Part shown: positions 24,481-36,977 of the stretch, in pieces | How positions within the stretch are numbered: the stretch's first letter is position 1 | How the letters are laid out: each line of letters starts with the position of its first letter | NCBI GenBank assembly: GCA_963930655.1 | Contig: OZ005606.1 | Coordinates: 20,872,001-20,936,000, forward strand | Direction of reading: 5' to 3' | DNA length: 64,000 bases | Origin: Myrica gale | Taxonomy: Eukaryota > Streptophyta > Magnoliopsida > Fagales > Myricaceae | Position numbers and translations under genes: made by a program | Notes under the pieces: model-generated | What the model was told of the DNA's origin: nothing | The model's input: the letters and a program-made list of their open reading frames with translations, nothing else | Databases searched by the model: none

Positions 24481-25829
24481 GAACATTAATTAATGTTGTG
24501 GAGAAATTGAAATTAACCTTGACAATTGTATGCCTTCCATAATTTAAAACGTACGCAATCAATCAGATCATTAGTTGGAGAGAACAGTACAATTAAATGA
24601 AAGTCCTAAGCTGTATTCGGGGAGAGTTATTATTATTTAACCGATCAAAAAAACAGAAGAGCGGAACTAAATTATTTAATCACTAATTAAGCAACAAGTT
24701 AAAGTGCTAACCGGCCCCTTAATTATACTACTATGCTACTGTAATGTACATTAACTGTTAAGTTGTAGCATGCATGGGCTTCAAAGTGTAAACGGTACTT
24801 TGAGTTGTAATCTGTCAATTCAATAGTTTGATGTGAGAATTGCAAATTATGTAATAGTTAGAGGTCCAAGGTATGATTTTTTTAAAAGGCATAAATTCAT
24901 CCAATAGTCTCTATGGTATAAAAAAAAAATTACAAATTAGTTTCTGAGGTAAAGAAAGTTGTATATTTTCCGTTAGTGAAAGAAACGTAGATGGACGGAT
25001 GTATGTGTTTCTAACATAACCTTACCAAAATGATTAATTTGCAACTTTTTTACTTCATAGGCTAATTTGTAACTTTCTTGTACCACACAGATTGTGGGTG
25101 TATTTACACTTTTTTTCCCTAATATGCTCTACTTCCTTTATAAGCTCCTCATTTTGGCACACATATAGATTTGTACACGCGCAGTGAAGAGATATTATAC
25201 AATGAAGTGGTAGTCCCTTGAGAATTTACGGGTCGTGAATGTAGGCCTTTAATTTTAAGGCAAACATCAAGTTAAACATGCAGTTCCTACCTGTCTTACG
25301 CAACCTTGGCTCGTCATGCTAATTTATTATCCAGCTTTCACGGCCTGACTTGGCTCATCCGTCTAGGCCAACACAGTTGGACTTGGCTCACGTCTGCTAG
25401 GCCTCCCTAGCTCACACATCGAACTCAACCATCTAAAAACCCTCACATAAAATCGCAGTTACAAAATTAAAACCATTACAAATACTAAGGAAAAACAAAC
25501 TAACACCCGAAAATATCAGACAACACAAAAAGACAAAGGTACGACAACGAAACAACATACAATTTAACAACGAAGAGATAAAAAGAGAAAGCTTACAATT
25601 CTTAATATACCTCCTCTACGAAGATCTAACCTTTGAAATTATACCACCTTAATGGTCAGATCAATGTTAACTAAATTACTAGATTGTAAAAGTATGGTAA
25701 TATATATATATACATAGGATAGTTAATAATTACTAAAGAGTGGTAAGTTGATAACATAATGCAAATCAAGTGATAGCTAGTTTAGGATGATACTCTAATA
25801 TTGTTGCCTTTTTGTTTTAGTATAATTAT
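24481..25829. other. Intergenic DNA with an old inverted-repeat element
   Basis: No gene. About 24893-25115 is a diverged fold-back element: the segment containing TTACAAATTAGTTTCTGAGG is echoed inverted by TAGGCTAATTTGTAACTTTC. The rest shows nothing recognisable. Confidence 0.45.
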
Positions 25830-25841
25830 TATATAGAGCCT

Positions 25842-25966
25842 ATTATTATTTTCTTTTTCTAGGTAAATTTTAGAAGCAAGATCAAGCGTGCGGGGTAGGG
25901 AGATTCAACCCCCGAATCTCCCTCTTCCCAAAGAGAAGAGGTGGCAACTAGCTACATCTCCCTTAC
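25842..25966 (-). mobile_element. tRNA-derived SINE, minus orientation
   Basis: A 125-bp insert flanked by a perfect 12-bp target-site duplication TATATAGAGCCT (25830-25841 and 25967-25978). Read on the minus strand it has a box-A-like TGTAGCTAGTTG, a box-B-like GGGGTTGAATC and a T/C-rich run on the plus strand where its A-rich tail would be. No coding capacity. Confidence 0.65.
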
Positions 25967-26035
25967 TATATAGAGCCTGTTAAATCAGGTTAGAAAAAGA
26001 TATTACTTATTGATACTACAAGGAGAGTTACTAGC

Positions 26036-26146
26036 CAATGAGCTATGGCTTCAGTGGCACCTCCTCCGTATAGGAGGGTCCTGATCTGGGGTTCGAATAT
26101 CTTCACTCCCTCCCCTGGCAGGCTATGGCTTGTATTGCCTAAAAAA
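26036..26146 (+). mobile_element. tRNA-derived SINE, plus orientation
   Basis: A 111-bp insert flanked by a perfect 13-bp target-site duplication GAGAGTTACTAGC (26023-26035 and 26147-26159). It carries box A (TGGCTTCAGTGG), box B (GGGTTCGAAT) and ends in a six-A tail. These are the hallmarks of a plant SINE transcribed by RNA polymerase III. Confidence 0.8.
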
Positions 26147-26159
26147 GAGAGTTACTAGC

Positions 26160-27044
26160 TAGCCGCTAGGCACCCAACATTTTCGAGTTCGATATTATCC
26201 TAATATTTAGCACTATTGAAATAAAAATAGAAGTCATATAATAATAATAATAAGAATAACGTCAACTTCTGGTTTCTGGCTTTGTTAGTTGAACTAGCTT
26301 GTGTTGTGTTTTCTAATCCCAGTAGCATACCGGAGGTGTGAGTTTTTATTTTTTATTTCCCCGGCCGGCCATTCCCGTTGGCAATTTCGGCCGTACAGGG
26401 AGAAGGATCACTAATCTGTGGTCAGTGGTCCCAAGTGCCCGTTTCAAAGATGGGACAGGATCCGAACTCGGTTTGACACAGCCGTGGCCGGCCCGGGACC
26501 CATCTCTATGCTTGGTAGAGTGAGACACGCAGGGCCCATGCACGTGCACGTACACGATCGAAGTTTGTCCCAATACGACTGCTTGTCCAGAGATCAAAAC
26601 GACCATGATTAAAATACCATGGATCCGACTCGAATGGTGGTATGATTGAGTCAAATCCATAACCCTATGATTCATCCAAAAGTTTCAGGGTCCCACTCGG
26701 GTCAAATTTAATATAGGAGGGACAATTTCACGAGTCCCTCCCCCCATGTTCACTACAATGAACTCCTTTATTTTGGGCCCTTGAAACGACGAGTTTTTGG
26801 ATATGTAAAAGAATGTTTGTTTGGCAAGTAAAAATTGTGGATAACCCTTGATTTGAGTTATCAATTATCATTCTTGCATTTCCTACACAAAATAGAGCGG
26901 ATTCTGTTTTTTTTTGGATGATGAGCGTATTTAGATTTTTGTTGTTATTAATCTCTTAAATTTTTACCGTCTTTTTCTCACACAAATCCAATAATTCGGT
27001 CATACACCTCAAAACGTGGGTAGTATTTAGAAATTTTGAACTAA
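26160..27044. other. Intergenic DNA, no gene recognised
   Basis: A locally GC-rich patch (26360-26570) has overlapping open frames on both strands. None resembles a protein and they mutually shadow each other. No element termini were found. Confidence 0.4.
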
Positions 27045-27220
27045 GGGCTTGTTCGGTTTATTTAAATTCTCAGGATTTTTTTGAATCCTGAGAATACACA
27101 AACCGAACATATTTTTTAACATCACTTAAAAATAACTACTGCATGCCAATAAAATTAACATCACCTAAAAATTCTCAAAACACTAAAAATTCTTAAAATA
27201 CTTTATAACCGAACAGCTTC
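27045..27220. mobile_element. MITE with GTTCGGTT-type termini, copy 2
   Basis: A 176-bp element with ends GGGCTTGTTCGGTTTAT and ATAACCGAACAGCTTC and TAA on both sides (27042-27044, 27221-27223). It is an opposite-oriented relative of 17525-17703, sharing AATCCTGAGAATAC. A one-ended MITE 3 relative (GGTTGTGTTTGAGTG) starts at 27291. Confidence 0.65.
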
Positions 27221-27479
27221 TAAACCTCCAAATATCAAACTTAGATGATTTGATCAATCGTATTGTTAACAAGGGAGCAAGAAATATTAAGGTTGTGTTT
27301 GAGTGTTAAAATTTTGGGAAGGTTAAAATTTTAGGGTATTGAATTTGGTGAAAAGTGAAGAGATATGTAATTTTTAATATTTATTATAGTGAAAAGTAAT
27401 GATGTGACGAGAGATTATATCATAATTTTTTATTGTTTAATACCTAACAAATAAAAAAATAAAGAAAATGAAAAGTCAG

Positions 27480-28363
27480 GCATCAGCTACGTGAAGCAAT
27501 GCATGTCAGGCACATCAGATGGACCCATCAGCTGGTGTCTCGTAATTTGATGGTCACACGTGAATGCCGAATCCGCACCCACCCCCGTAAATGGTAACGG
27601 TTACAGCAAACCATCTCTCACACCGCAACCACCCCCCTTCCCCATCAGCCCATTTTAGCTGGAAACTTCTACAGTGCATGAAGCAAACACGTGGCTCTTC
27701 TTAACCGCCGTCAGTTTCAGTGGCTCCTCCGTTACACCCATAAATGATTATGATCGTATCGTCTCAACGCCTCACGATTCATCACCCAAGTGTGCCGTGA
27801 CGGAGGAACAAAAAGCGTCCGTTAGCGGATTGAGAGCTGAAAAGGACAAAAAAAAAAAAAAAACAAAAAGGTACAACTAGCACATGAATGACCGATTTGA
27901 CAAAGCTTTTTAAGCAACTACCCTTTGGGTTCATTTTTAGATGTAGATTTAGAGCAGTGCAGGTGTAAAGCAAAGTGCACTGAGAGTGAGTTAGAAGCCA
28001 TTAGCAACAACATCAAGAAAAGAAGAAGAACAACAACAGCTCAAAGGCTTTCTAAAAGAGCAAAAACACTGTTCTGTTTTTTCTGTGCTTTCACTCTAGA
28101 ACACGTTTGCTTAAGATTCCTTTCTGGATTCTTTCAGTCGCAAGCTTTCCCCCTCCATTATTTAGAGCGGACTGTTTTATTCCTGGATTTGAGAATTGAA
28201 TCTGAGAGTCTTGCGTTTCCGTGGAAATGCGTGTTTAAGGTACTCAACTCTGTCTCTCCCTCTCCCTCTCGTTTATTCGCAGTGTTGTTTGTTGTATAGC
28301 GACGACTTGTTAATTTGATTACCGGTGGTTAGGGAGGGTTCGGTGATTCATTTTTGGCTGATA
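27480..28363 (+). promoter_or_regulatory. Upstream region and leader of the WVD2-like gene
   Basis: Contains two CACGTG G-box cores (about 27556 and 27690), a poly-A run at 27849-27863, and a CT-rich stretch (28247-28270) just before the start codon. A possible leader intron donor (AAGGTACTC, about 28238) is present, so the open frame at 27925-28299 is probably leader, not protein. Confidence 0.35.
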
Positions 28364-31300
28364 ATGGCGGGAGAGATTGAAGAATCGTGTGGCTTTAGCT
28401 TACAGGTATTCTTCTCTTGCCGAAGATCTAAGTGTTTGTGCCATTCTTCGTCAATTGCATTGTGGATCTCTCAAGCAAGTTCTCTTGCGTTTGATTAAGG
28501 CCCAAATTCAAATTTAACTTTGTGAAATGAAATTTCTTCAGTTTTTCTCTTGAGTTTTACAGAGTTGTACGGGAGAAAAAAGTTTGACTCTTTGGGACCA
28601 TAATATTTCTCCTTTTTATTTTATTTTATTTTTGTTCATTATGGACGGCAAAAGAATCTGCTTCTGATCGGGTCTATATACGCAATCTTCAATTTTTTCT
28701 GCCTTTCCTCCCAAATCCACAGATACCTTTTCATATGGATACAATACAAGTCAATCGTAGTCGGTTCCGTAAATTAATATTTTTTATTTTTCGATATGTT
28801 GTTGGGTGAGTACCTCATTGATAATTAACCATTTGAGAGTGTCTGGCATATACTACGAATCCTTATGTATATAAAATTTCTTCACCTACTGGGTCACGAT
28901 GGCCCGTTGATTTCCTTAGCATTTAGCTCAGTCATGTGTTTATCAAATCGAATTCTCATTATATGACTGAGCTTCTTGATCTGTGGTTTTCATTTATACT
29001 ACCGGCAAATTTAGTGTTTCTCATTTTTAATTTTGATCCCTTTTTTTCCGATTAAAAAGTATGTAATCATAGCTCGCTGACTGAATTGTATCTTCACTTC
29101 GCTACAACTGTGCTTAGTCTTGTGTTCATGACAGAGATAGCACACACCATGATTCAAGTTATGCTGATATCTTTAAAATACATACTCTTTATTTTTTTTA
29201 TCTCAATGAACTCATAAATTATCAAATCAGAAGGAATAGATAAGGAAGTAAAGAATAGCAAATCGGCAAGAGGAAGTTATAAACTACTGTGAGCAAGTTT
29301 TTGTGGTTGGTAGACATTTGTGAATCAAAACCTAAATTTACATCATAGCAGCTAGCCAGGGCCTGGAAGTAGATAAAAGCAATGTCTACCAGAGACAGAA
29401 TTATGTGCTGTCAACGATCATTGTCATATGCATACCTATGACATATAGCTTACATATGTGTTTGTGCACAAGTATGATTCATATAAATTCTTCCTGGATA
29501 TTTCAGTTACTATTACAAGTATGGGTTATGCAATGATAGAGTTGCACATTGTTGAAGCCAATTTTAGGTTTAAATGGAACTATGACAAACCAGACTGGAA
29601 AATGGAACTAGGACCAACCAGACCAGAATAAACTTGAATCACAGAAGTTAAGATTGTTGAGCACCCAACTACCTACCAAAGCACTTATGTGGAAATGAAT
29701 TGTGCAAACTTGCGGCTATTACCCAAGAAGGACTTCGGAGACTGCAATCGAATTGAAAAAATATTTGCAAAATACATCACTTTAGAGCTGGCTGAATAGG
29801 AAAATAAGCTTTAATAATTTTTTCTTTCTTCAACATGTTTTTCCCACTTATTCTCTTTCTAACTGCTACTTTATTGACATAAACAGGCAGATTCTCTACA
29901 CTCTGGTTCCATATCATTTGGAAGGTTTGAGAACGAACCCTTATCTTGGGAAAGGAGGTCGTCTTTCTCACATAACAGGTACCTGGAAGAGATCGAGAAA
30001 TGCTCAAAACCAGGTTCAGTTATCGAGAAGAAAGCTTATTTTGAAGCTCACTTCAAGAAGAAGGGTCTTCTTCATCAGAATTCATCAGAGTCCCATAATG
30101 AGAAAGAGTATGAAAGTAGCGAAAATGATGTCTTGGAGAGCAGGGAGGAATTTGCGCATGTAAATGAAGGTAGCCATTACGCTCATTTCAATGAGAGCCC
30201 TGGTGGTTCAGAGTATCAAGGAGAGTATGAAGTGATAGCATATGAAATGGAAAATCCAGGGGTTTCATTTTCTGCCCCTCAGATGGAATCTGCTTTAAAC
30301 AATGCTGATGTTTTGGTATATGATGATGCTGAAGATGGTAATGCTGAGGAAGAACATCAAACTGAAACTGGGTGTGACAAGTTTCTATCAGTTAATGATG
30401 AACCAGAGATAACTTTGTGTGACAACTTCCATTTAGTTAATGATGAGCAGGAGATCAAAGTAAATCATACTCTGCATGGTGATGCTGTCAATGCTGATAA
30501 AGCATCTAGCACTGTTGTTAATGCTGAACTTGGGATTGGATTAAATCAGAGCCTTGAATGTGATGCAGTAAATGCTGATGAATCACTAAAAAGTACTGAT
30601 CCGTCCCCAAAGACTGGACTTTCTGTGAAAGCTAACAAAACTAGCTTGGAACAACGGCGACATCAGTATCCAAAGGTTTGGATTTCCAACAACAGTATCA
30701 CAATAACAATTGCATTTATTTATCTATTGTTCCATGTTTATCAGGATTGTGGTCGATATCCAATGTAATCTAATGTAAAGATATCAAAGTAGTATCATCT
30801 AGAGGCTTGCCCTATAGGTGTTAAGCAAGCACTTATCTAAGCCTTTTCCAAGTATTTAACTATTGAGCTTAACTCCTTCATTTTCTAACTCTAGTTGAGG
30901 GCTGCGAAGGAAACTGCCCCATCGAAGCCCAGATTGAAGCCTCAAACCAATCTTGCTCGAGTCCAGAAAGTCATTTCTAATGCTGCATCTAAAGATCATG
31001 AAAACAACCCAAGTGGACAAGAAAGTGGGAGTTCACTAAGAACAAATACCAAAAAAGATTCAGCGAAATATGTCATTCCAACTACACGTGCTATGCACAG
31101 AACTCCAATCTTAGAGGTAAGCATTGAAACTCCAAATGTATTGTGAAGTCAAATCAAGGTAATGGACAAGCAGTATTCTTAATCCGGTTGAATTCTTACC
31201 TGGTTACTGAATATTGGTTATTATTCCTTGGTCTTTTTGCATAGGATTCACGAAGTGAGAAGGCAAAATTAATCCCAGACAATAGAAGGTACTTATTGTT

Positions 31301-33837
31301 CAAACGTATATGGTTTACTTATTTGGACCTCAAGTCTGATACTTTTCTAATTTTCTTATTGTAGAGGTGAAAAAGAAGCAAGGAGAAAGAAAGTCAGTGA
31401 ATCTCAACCTTCTTTGACTAAGAGTGAACCAAGAACACATCAAACAGCAAACAGGTTAATTTGTGATATCATAAGGAATATTGCTTAATCTTGTTATGTT
31501 CTGAATTCATCATATATTTTCTGTTACAGGCATAATCGTACTGTAAACTCAACGAAGGCAGATGTGAGGCCAGGTGCTGCAGGTTTCAGTTTCCAAAGCG
31601 ATGAACGAGCAGAAAGGAGGAAGGAGGCAAGCGAGACTGCTGTAATTTTGATTTTAATCTCACGTAGGTTTTAGGGATCAGATTTCAATAGCTTACTCCT
31701 CTGTGACGTATCTGATTCAGTTCTTTGTGAAGTTGGAGCAAAAAATGAATGCAAAGGAGGCTGAGATGACTCAGATTCAAGCAAAAACACAGGTATATGG
31801 AATCCAGCAGTTGATAGATCTCTTATTAAATTGTTGACAACTCTCAGATCTTCCTTTCTTTTTTTTTCTTTCAATAGCTCAAACCATTTCCAAATTCTCA
31901 GCTTGGAAATTTGCTAGTGGTTTTTTTTCCTTTCCTTTTCTTTCCTTTTTTTTTCATTAACCATTTCATCAAACAAATTTGAAGCAGATAGGGATGAAAG
32001 AGCTCCTCCTTAATTGAGTTTATCGTTATAATTATGTGTCTTTGTAGTTCATGAAGTTACAAGAACTTAATGGGTTCACCTACTCTTGCCGCAGGAACAG
32101 ATAGAAGCTGAGATAAAACAATTCCGTAGAAGCCTAAACTTCAAAGCAACGCCTATGCCTTCTTTTTATCATGTAGATGTATCACCAGGGTCAGATGGGA
32201 AGAAGGTATAGTTCTGTTCTGACTTGGTTCTATATCCACTTGCATAATTATATGGAAAAGAATCTCTCCAACTAAACTAGGGAAAATTTGGAGTCTTTAG
32301 ATTTGATGCTCATGATATTACGCGTGGCTGGAATTCTCACCCACAAGCCTGTGAAACTAGAGGACAAATTGGCTTTCTGCTAATGCTGAGATTTCAAAGG
32401 GTCGTACTATTTTTATTTTACTTGGAATTTCTGTAACCAGCATCCAGCGATCACATGACAGTGAAGATTGATGAAACAATATGAAGCTTTGACATTTTGT
32501 CTTGAACCAAAAGAGAAGCTTGATGGGAAAATTTCCCAAGAAACAAAAACTAACTGAAATGTTTACAAGTTACTACTGGGAAGATTGAGAGAACATCTAG
32601 AGAGGGAAATACTGGACTTTGGACAATGCCTTCGCTTTGGTTTATATGTTATTGGAATCAGAGAACGATTTTCACGAGTAGAAAGAAAAAAGTAGAGGGT
32701 TTTTGACACCCTCATATAGCAATAGTTTTCTTATTTTGAAGATTTTCCCTATACTAGCCCCACCGTTTTCCTAAAAAGTTCGGTATATGGTCTTCTCACT
32801 ATAAAATTGTTTCTTGACTACCTAGTTCCCCAGTTTACACATAATAAATCAATTTTGTCTTCCGTTGTAACAATGAGAAGAATTGCTTCGTAGGAATCTC
32901 TTCAATTGATGCAAAACTAAACTTAGAAAGTGTGTTTCTAATATATCGCCCATGATGATTGTAGAAAGTGTCACACCTGAAATGTTTCCTGAGATTTAAT
33001 TTTTGTGTTGTTTAAATATTGTGTTTCTTATCCTTAGGAAGGGCAAATAGCCCTTAGAATGATTCCTTCGAATTAAGATTGAGGTTATAGTTTTTGACCC
33101 ATGTATATTATATGTTGTCATTTTCAGCATGTGAATTTCGTTCTCACTGAAGTATCCTCTCAAACATACTGTTCTGTCACAATCTGATGTTATGCCTTTT
33201 TCCTATATTTGCGATAGCTTTCCCCCTTTACGATTAGATGTTCCTTCATGACAGCCAAAGTATTTCATTTCTATATCTGATGAACCTTTCAGATGTTATC
33301 TGGGCAACAAATAAAAGCGAAAAATATCTGACGTAGGACATTTTTCTTTCTCAGGCTGTATCAGGTAGCGTCAAAGTTAATAAAGAGCGAAATAAGTCAA
33401 CAAGTCCAGGGAGTAAAGCTGCCGCAGGATCAAAAGCATGTTTGAAGGCAGGAAGTGACCAAGCCCCCTCTACCACTGAGTCTGTAAACAGGACTGAACC
33501 ACTTGATGCCTTGGAGGAGAGCAACTATCCTACAGGCGAGCAATCTGAAGGCAGTGCAATCCCTCAGACTCCAGCTACAAACCAAAGCTACTCCCCAGAC
33601 CCTATGGCTTTACACATGGCTGCAGGGAGGAAAGATCGAGAAAAGGAGACAGATACTGGCTTGCATAAACATCGTGTACCAGTTAAACATAATGTGACAA
33701 AAGATAAGAAATTTGAGGGGAAGCAAAAAGTAGGAGTGCGGGGAAGTAGCAATGAGATGGCAAGGAAGGACATGAAAGGCATTGGCCCTGGTAGCAGTTC
33801 TGGAATGGGTAATCTAGCCGTTGGTGTTGCCTCCTGA
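28364..33837 (+). CDS. WDL7: WVD2-like / TPX2-domain microtubule-associated protein
   Basis: Plant microtubule-binding protein of the WVD2-like group, expected on cortical arrays. Nine exons join in frame: 28364-28405, 29887-30675, 30895-31116, 31245-31288, 31365-31454, 31530-31626, 31721-31792, 32095-32205, 33355-33837, giving 649 aa. The N-terminus MAGEIEESCGFSLQ plus ADSLHSGSISFGRFENE and SVIEKKAYFEAHFKKK is the conserved head of the WDL7/MDP40-type branch. The middle is acidic and poorly conserved. Residues about 415-475 form the TPX2 C-terminal domain (ERRKE, FFVKLEQKMNAKEAEMTQ, FRRSLNFKATPMPSFY), and the tail is basic and Ser-rich. Intron 6 (31627-31720) uses GC-AG and lies within the TPX2 domain; reading through it gives a stop. 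Intron 1 (1.5 kb) follows only 14 codons. The family is clear; the exact paralogue name is less so. Confidence 0.9.
31627..31720 (+). other. GC-AG intron inside the TPX2 domain
   Basis: Exon 6 ends AAGGAG and is followed by GCAAGC; the intron closes with GATTCAG. This AG/GCAAG context is the known consensus of GC-type U2 introns. Using it keeps frame and joins ERRKE to FFVKLEQK, as in homologues. Retention gives an in-frame TAG at about 31674. No GT donor nearby restores the domain. Length is 94 bases. Confidence 0.85.
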
Positions 33838-35620
33838 ACAAGTTTGCCGTTTTTTCCTAACACAGATGTTTCAACTCAAAATGTTCGCCAACATGCCGAA
33901 TGAATATAAAGCAGAGTGTGACCTTAAGCCTACTATTAAGGGCACGCATGTGCTTCCCTTCACAGCCCAGATGTGAGAAATCACCTAAATGGAATGTATA
34001 GGTTAGCATTTTCTTTCATCATCGTCATTTTCGCTAGTCATCTCTGTAACTTGTACTGTAGCATGTAGCCGGAAAAAGAGTTTGGGAATGTCCCGCTTTG
34101 TTGGTTGTTTGAGCCTTTGAGGGATATCTTAATATCAGAAGACCATCTTGCCACCATATGTGAGGGAGACTGCCAGACCTGTACGAATTGTTAGATTGAA
34201 ATAATCCTCAGTTAATTGTTCCTATTTAGGCTGTTCTTTTCTTTCTTTCTTTTTTCAATCCGTTTTTCTTGTAAGATTGGTATCCTTGTATGTAGCTTTT
34301 TGAAATACATCGACTAAATAGTTGCCTTTTCATTTTAGCTACTGTAAACCTAAACATTCTTAGGCTTCAGATATAAATCATGCCAAGAACTAGAGGAATA
34401 CGGTTGCAGTCTTGTCAATGTGGGTCTGTAGGAAGATTTCCATAAACAATCGATAATTCCTCATTGAGAATTGATTAAGTTGGGACCTTCTTCAAAATCC
34501 TTTTGCGTTAGTAATTAAGGCCATTCTATTCTTTTCTTCGAAAAAGAGAGAGGAAAGAGACTGATTAATAGCCATTGAAATTCCACTTGTACTCTGTCTA
34601 TTGAAGACAGCATAATATAATCAAACTCTAGATAGAAAAAGTATGAATTTGATTCCTTTTGCACGACTAGGTTACACTGCAACTGGGGTTTTGTAAACCA
34701 TCCTTTACAAAATCAGCAGGCAGTTGCCTGCAGTTTGCTCTTATGGGCCATTAAGCCAATTTCTGGAGGTGATATTTCATTTCTCATCGTGCTAGATTGA
34801 AAACGAGAAACCAGTGCCGAGGGAGTGTTGGGACGTTACTGGGTAGTTGGTGGGGAAATTGCACTTCCCATGGAAACTCAACACGCAGTCTCCCTATCAG
34901 AGAATTTTTTTTGTAGCAGATACGATGGGAAGTTGAAAGAGTTGCATTTTATTTAAAGTTGCAAAGCGATTCTTGTTGCTTTGCATTGGAATTGTTTTGC
35001 TAATGTCACCGTCGCTGACGATGAAAGATAGTGATAACTTTGTGTAGCTCTTGATAAGCATCTGTCACGGTGAACACTTTCATCATATTGGTGACACAAA
35101 ACGTTCGTCTCACTCGCTTCCTTTAAATGTCAGATTGCCGAGAGAAGTCACAAAAATGAGGGCTAAAATTTTGGAATCTTGCAGCTTTTTCATCAAATTT
35201 TGAACGAAAGAATACTAAGGAATTGGAATCACAAAGGTTCCTTCATCCATGAGCGCATATTATATATTCCTCCCCCATATTGTGGTCCAGAGTGCACTCA
35301 TCGAAAACAGGTGATGTAATAATTGAGTGGTTGTAAAATCCTAATCCAAGCATTAAAACCAAAAAAGGAAGAAAAATAAAAAGAGAGGCGTTTTCCTTTA
35401 CATTACCAAACAAAAAAGTGAAGCTCTTGGGCCATCCTCCTCCTCCTCCTCACAAGCTGTTCTCTCACTTCTAAACCATTGCTTCCCATTTCAGCAACAA
35501 AACGCATATATCCTAAAAAAACCCAGCCAAATTCTTTCTCATGCAACATGAGGACTTATTGCCCTTCAATGGTTTTTCATTACATCCAGTAGCTTAAATA
35601 ATTACAAAACCAAAATTTAA
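33838..35620. other. 3' flank of the WVD2-like gene and intergenic DNA
   Basis: Contains the WVD2-like 3' untranslated region and the downstream side of the minus-strand proline-rich gene. No other gene seen. Confidence 0.5.
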
Positions 35621-36064
35621 CTAAAATATTACACCAGAGCAGAACATGGAAATGAAAACGAGAAGATTAAACATGGCGACGGCCATGACCGTTGATCTTC
35701 CGAGAGTGCTTGCTGCAGACTGGTCAGTCTGATGAAGAGGTTTCTTGTAGTAGAACGGGAAGTAAGGCAATATGGGGTCGGGAGGGGGAGGGGTATTAAA
35801 CAAAGTCCCATAGGGCGGTGGAGGGTTATATGGAAAATATCCTGTCGGTGTAGGGGTGTACCCAGCAGGAGGCGGGTATGACAGAGTCTGGGACGGCGGC
35901 GGAGGTGGTGTTGTGTATGCCGGAGTTGTCTGGGTGCCGGTGGGCGGTGGATAGCAGGGATACGGACACGCGTCGTCGGCCCTTGTGGTTCCGGGAAAGT
36001 ACTTCAGAAATATACATGCCAAGAAGAGGGTGGAGAAAACTTGGCTGATCAGCTTTGTAGCCAT
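35621..36064 (-). CDS. Small secreted proline-rich protein, probably GPI-anchored
   Basis: An intronless 147-aa protein expected at the cell surface or wall. Residues 1-29 are a signal peptide (hydrophobic FSTLFLACIFLKYF, then TTRADDA). A short Cys-containing CPYPCYPPP segment leads into a Pro/Tyr/Thr-rich domain with runs of 4-5 prolines and repeated YxPPP blocks. The tail is a hydrophobic C-terminal stretch (VMAVAMFNLLVFISMFCSG) after small residues (SAAST), the arrangement of a GPI-anchor signal. The composition is extensin-like, but SPPPP repeats are lacking. The start is the first ATG, in a good context. The protein has the same build as the 51152-51532 gene on the same strand. Function is unknown. 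Confidence 0.8.
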   Translation of the reverse strand: MATKLISQVFSTLFLACIFLKYFPGTTRADDACPYPCYPPPTGTQTTPAYTTPPPPPSQTLSYPPPAGYTPTPTGYFPYNPPPPYGTLFNTPPPPDPILPYFPFYYKKPLHQTDQSAASTLGRSTVMAVAMFNLLVFISMFCSGVIF

Positions 36065-36977
36065 GGCATTAGGGAGAGGGCAGGAGCAGATAGAGAAAGG
36101 AAGAGTTGAGGGAGCGGAAGAAGTGGGTCAGTGGTGTGGGTGGTTAACCTATCGGATGACTTCTAGTCTTTCGTGCAAAGAAAGACTTCGAAAAAAGGAT
36201 CACCAAGGGCCAAAGTGATAGAAAGCTACTTTTAAACGGCTCATTGCGATGCTCAAGTGGTCACAATTCTACGCTTGGGAAGAAAAAATAGAAAAGGAAA
36301 GAAAAAAAAGTTGTCACAATTCTACACCATGCGTATTAAAAACTTGGCCCCCGGGAGCCTCGCAGGAAACACCCTTGGTTGAGCCTAATGTTATAATGTG
36401 TAGAAGGTAGAATTACAATAATTGCACATGCATATGATACCCCAGGGCCCAAGTGATATAATATAAAAGGAAATGATATGGGCGAAACGACCACAGTGTC
36501 ATCTAAAATTGAAACCTTATTCTGGTTATAAAAAGAAGTAAATTAGTCACAGGTATATATATATGTATATATCTTGCGGCTATCAGACTATCAAATAAAT
36601 GACTTCAATGACACGTTATAATTTCCAAGACTAAATCATAGACGGTTTTCATTGGCTTTCACTTTAATTACTGAATGGATTCATGGAACTTGACAAGGAT
36701 TGGTTAGTAATATTAATGGTCAGCTGCCCGAGTCTGACCAGTACTCTTCCTTCGGAAGTTTTTTTTTTAGGGTTTATTTTTCAGATTATCTTATGGATCA
36801 CACAACACAGTACTATACTCCTTAGTGGAAAGCCTCTCGATCCTACAAGACCCGTTTTCTCTCAGGATTCCTCTTCTAGGATCCATTTTGCATGCCTTGC
36901 GATTGCACAACTTGTCTCTTCTTTCAATCCCCCTATTCAGCTAACATATAGAAGCTTTGATCAAATAGGTTCTTTTC
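36065..36977. other. Upstream region of the proline-rich gene
   Basis: Presumed promoter and leader of the minus-strand gene (GA-rich leader at 36070-36120), then intergenic DNA. No other gene seen. Confidence 0.4.

Noticed and set aside
27925..28299. 124-codon open frame before the WVD2-like gene
   Set aside because: Falls in the likely leader of that gene, composition is not protein-like, and it does not join the first coding exon in frame.
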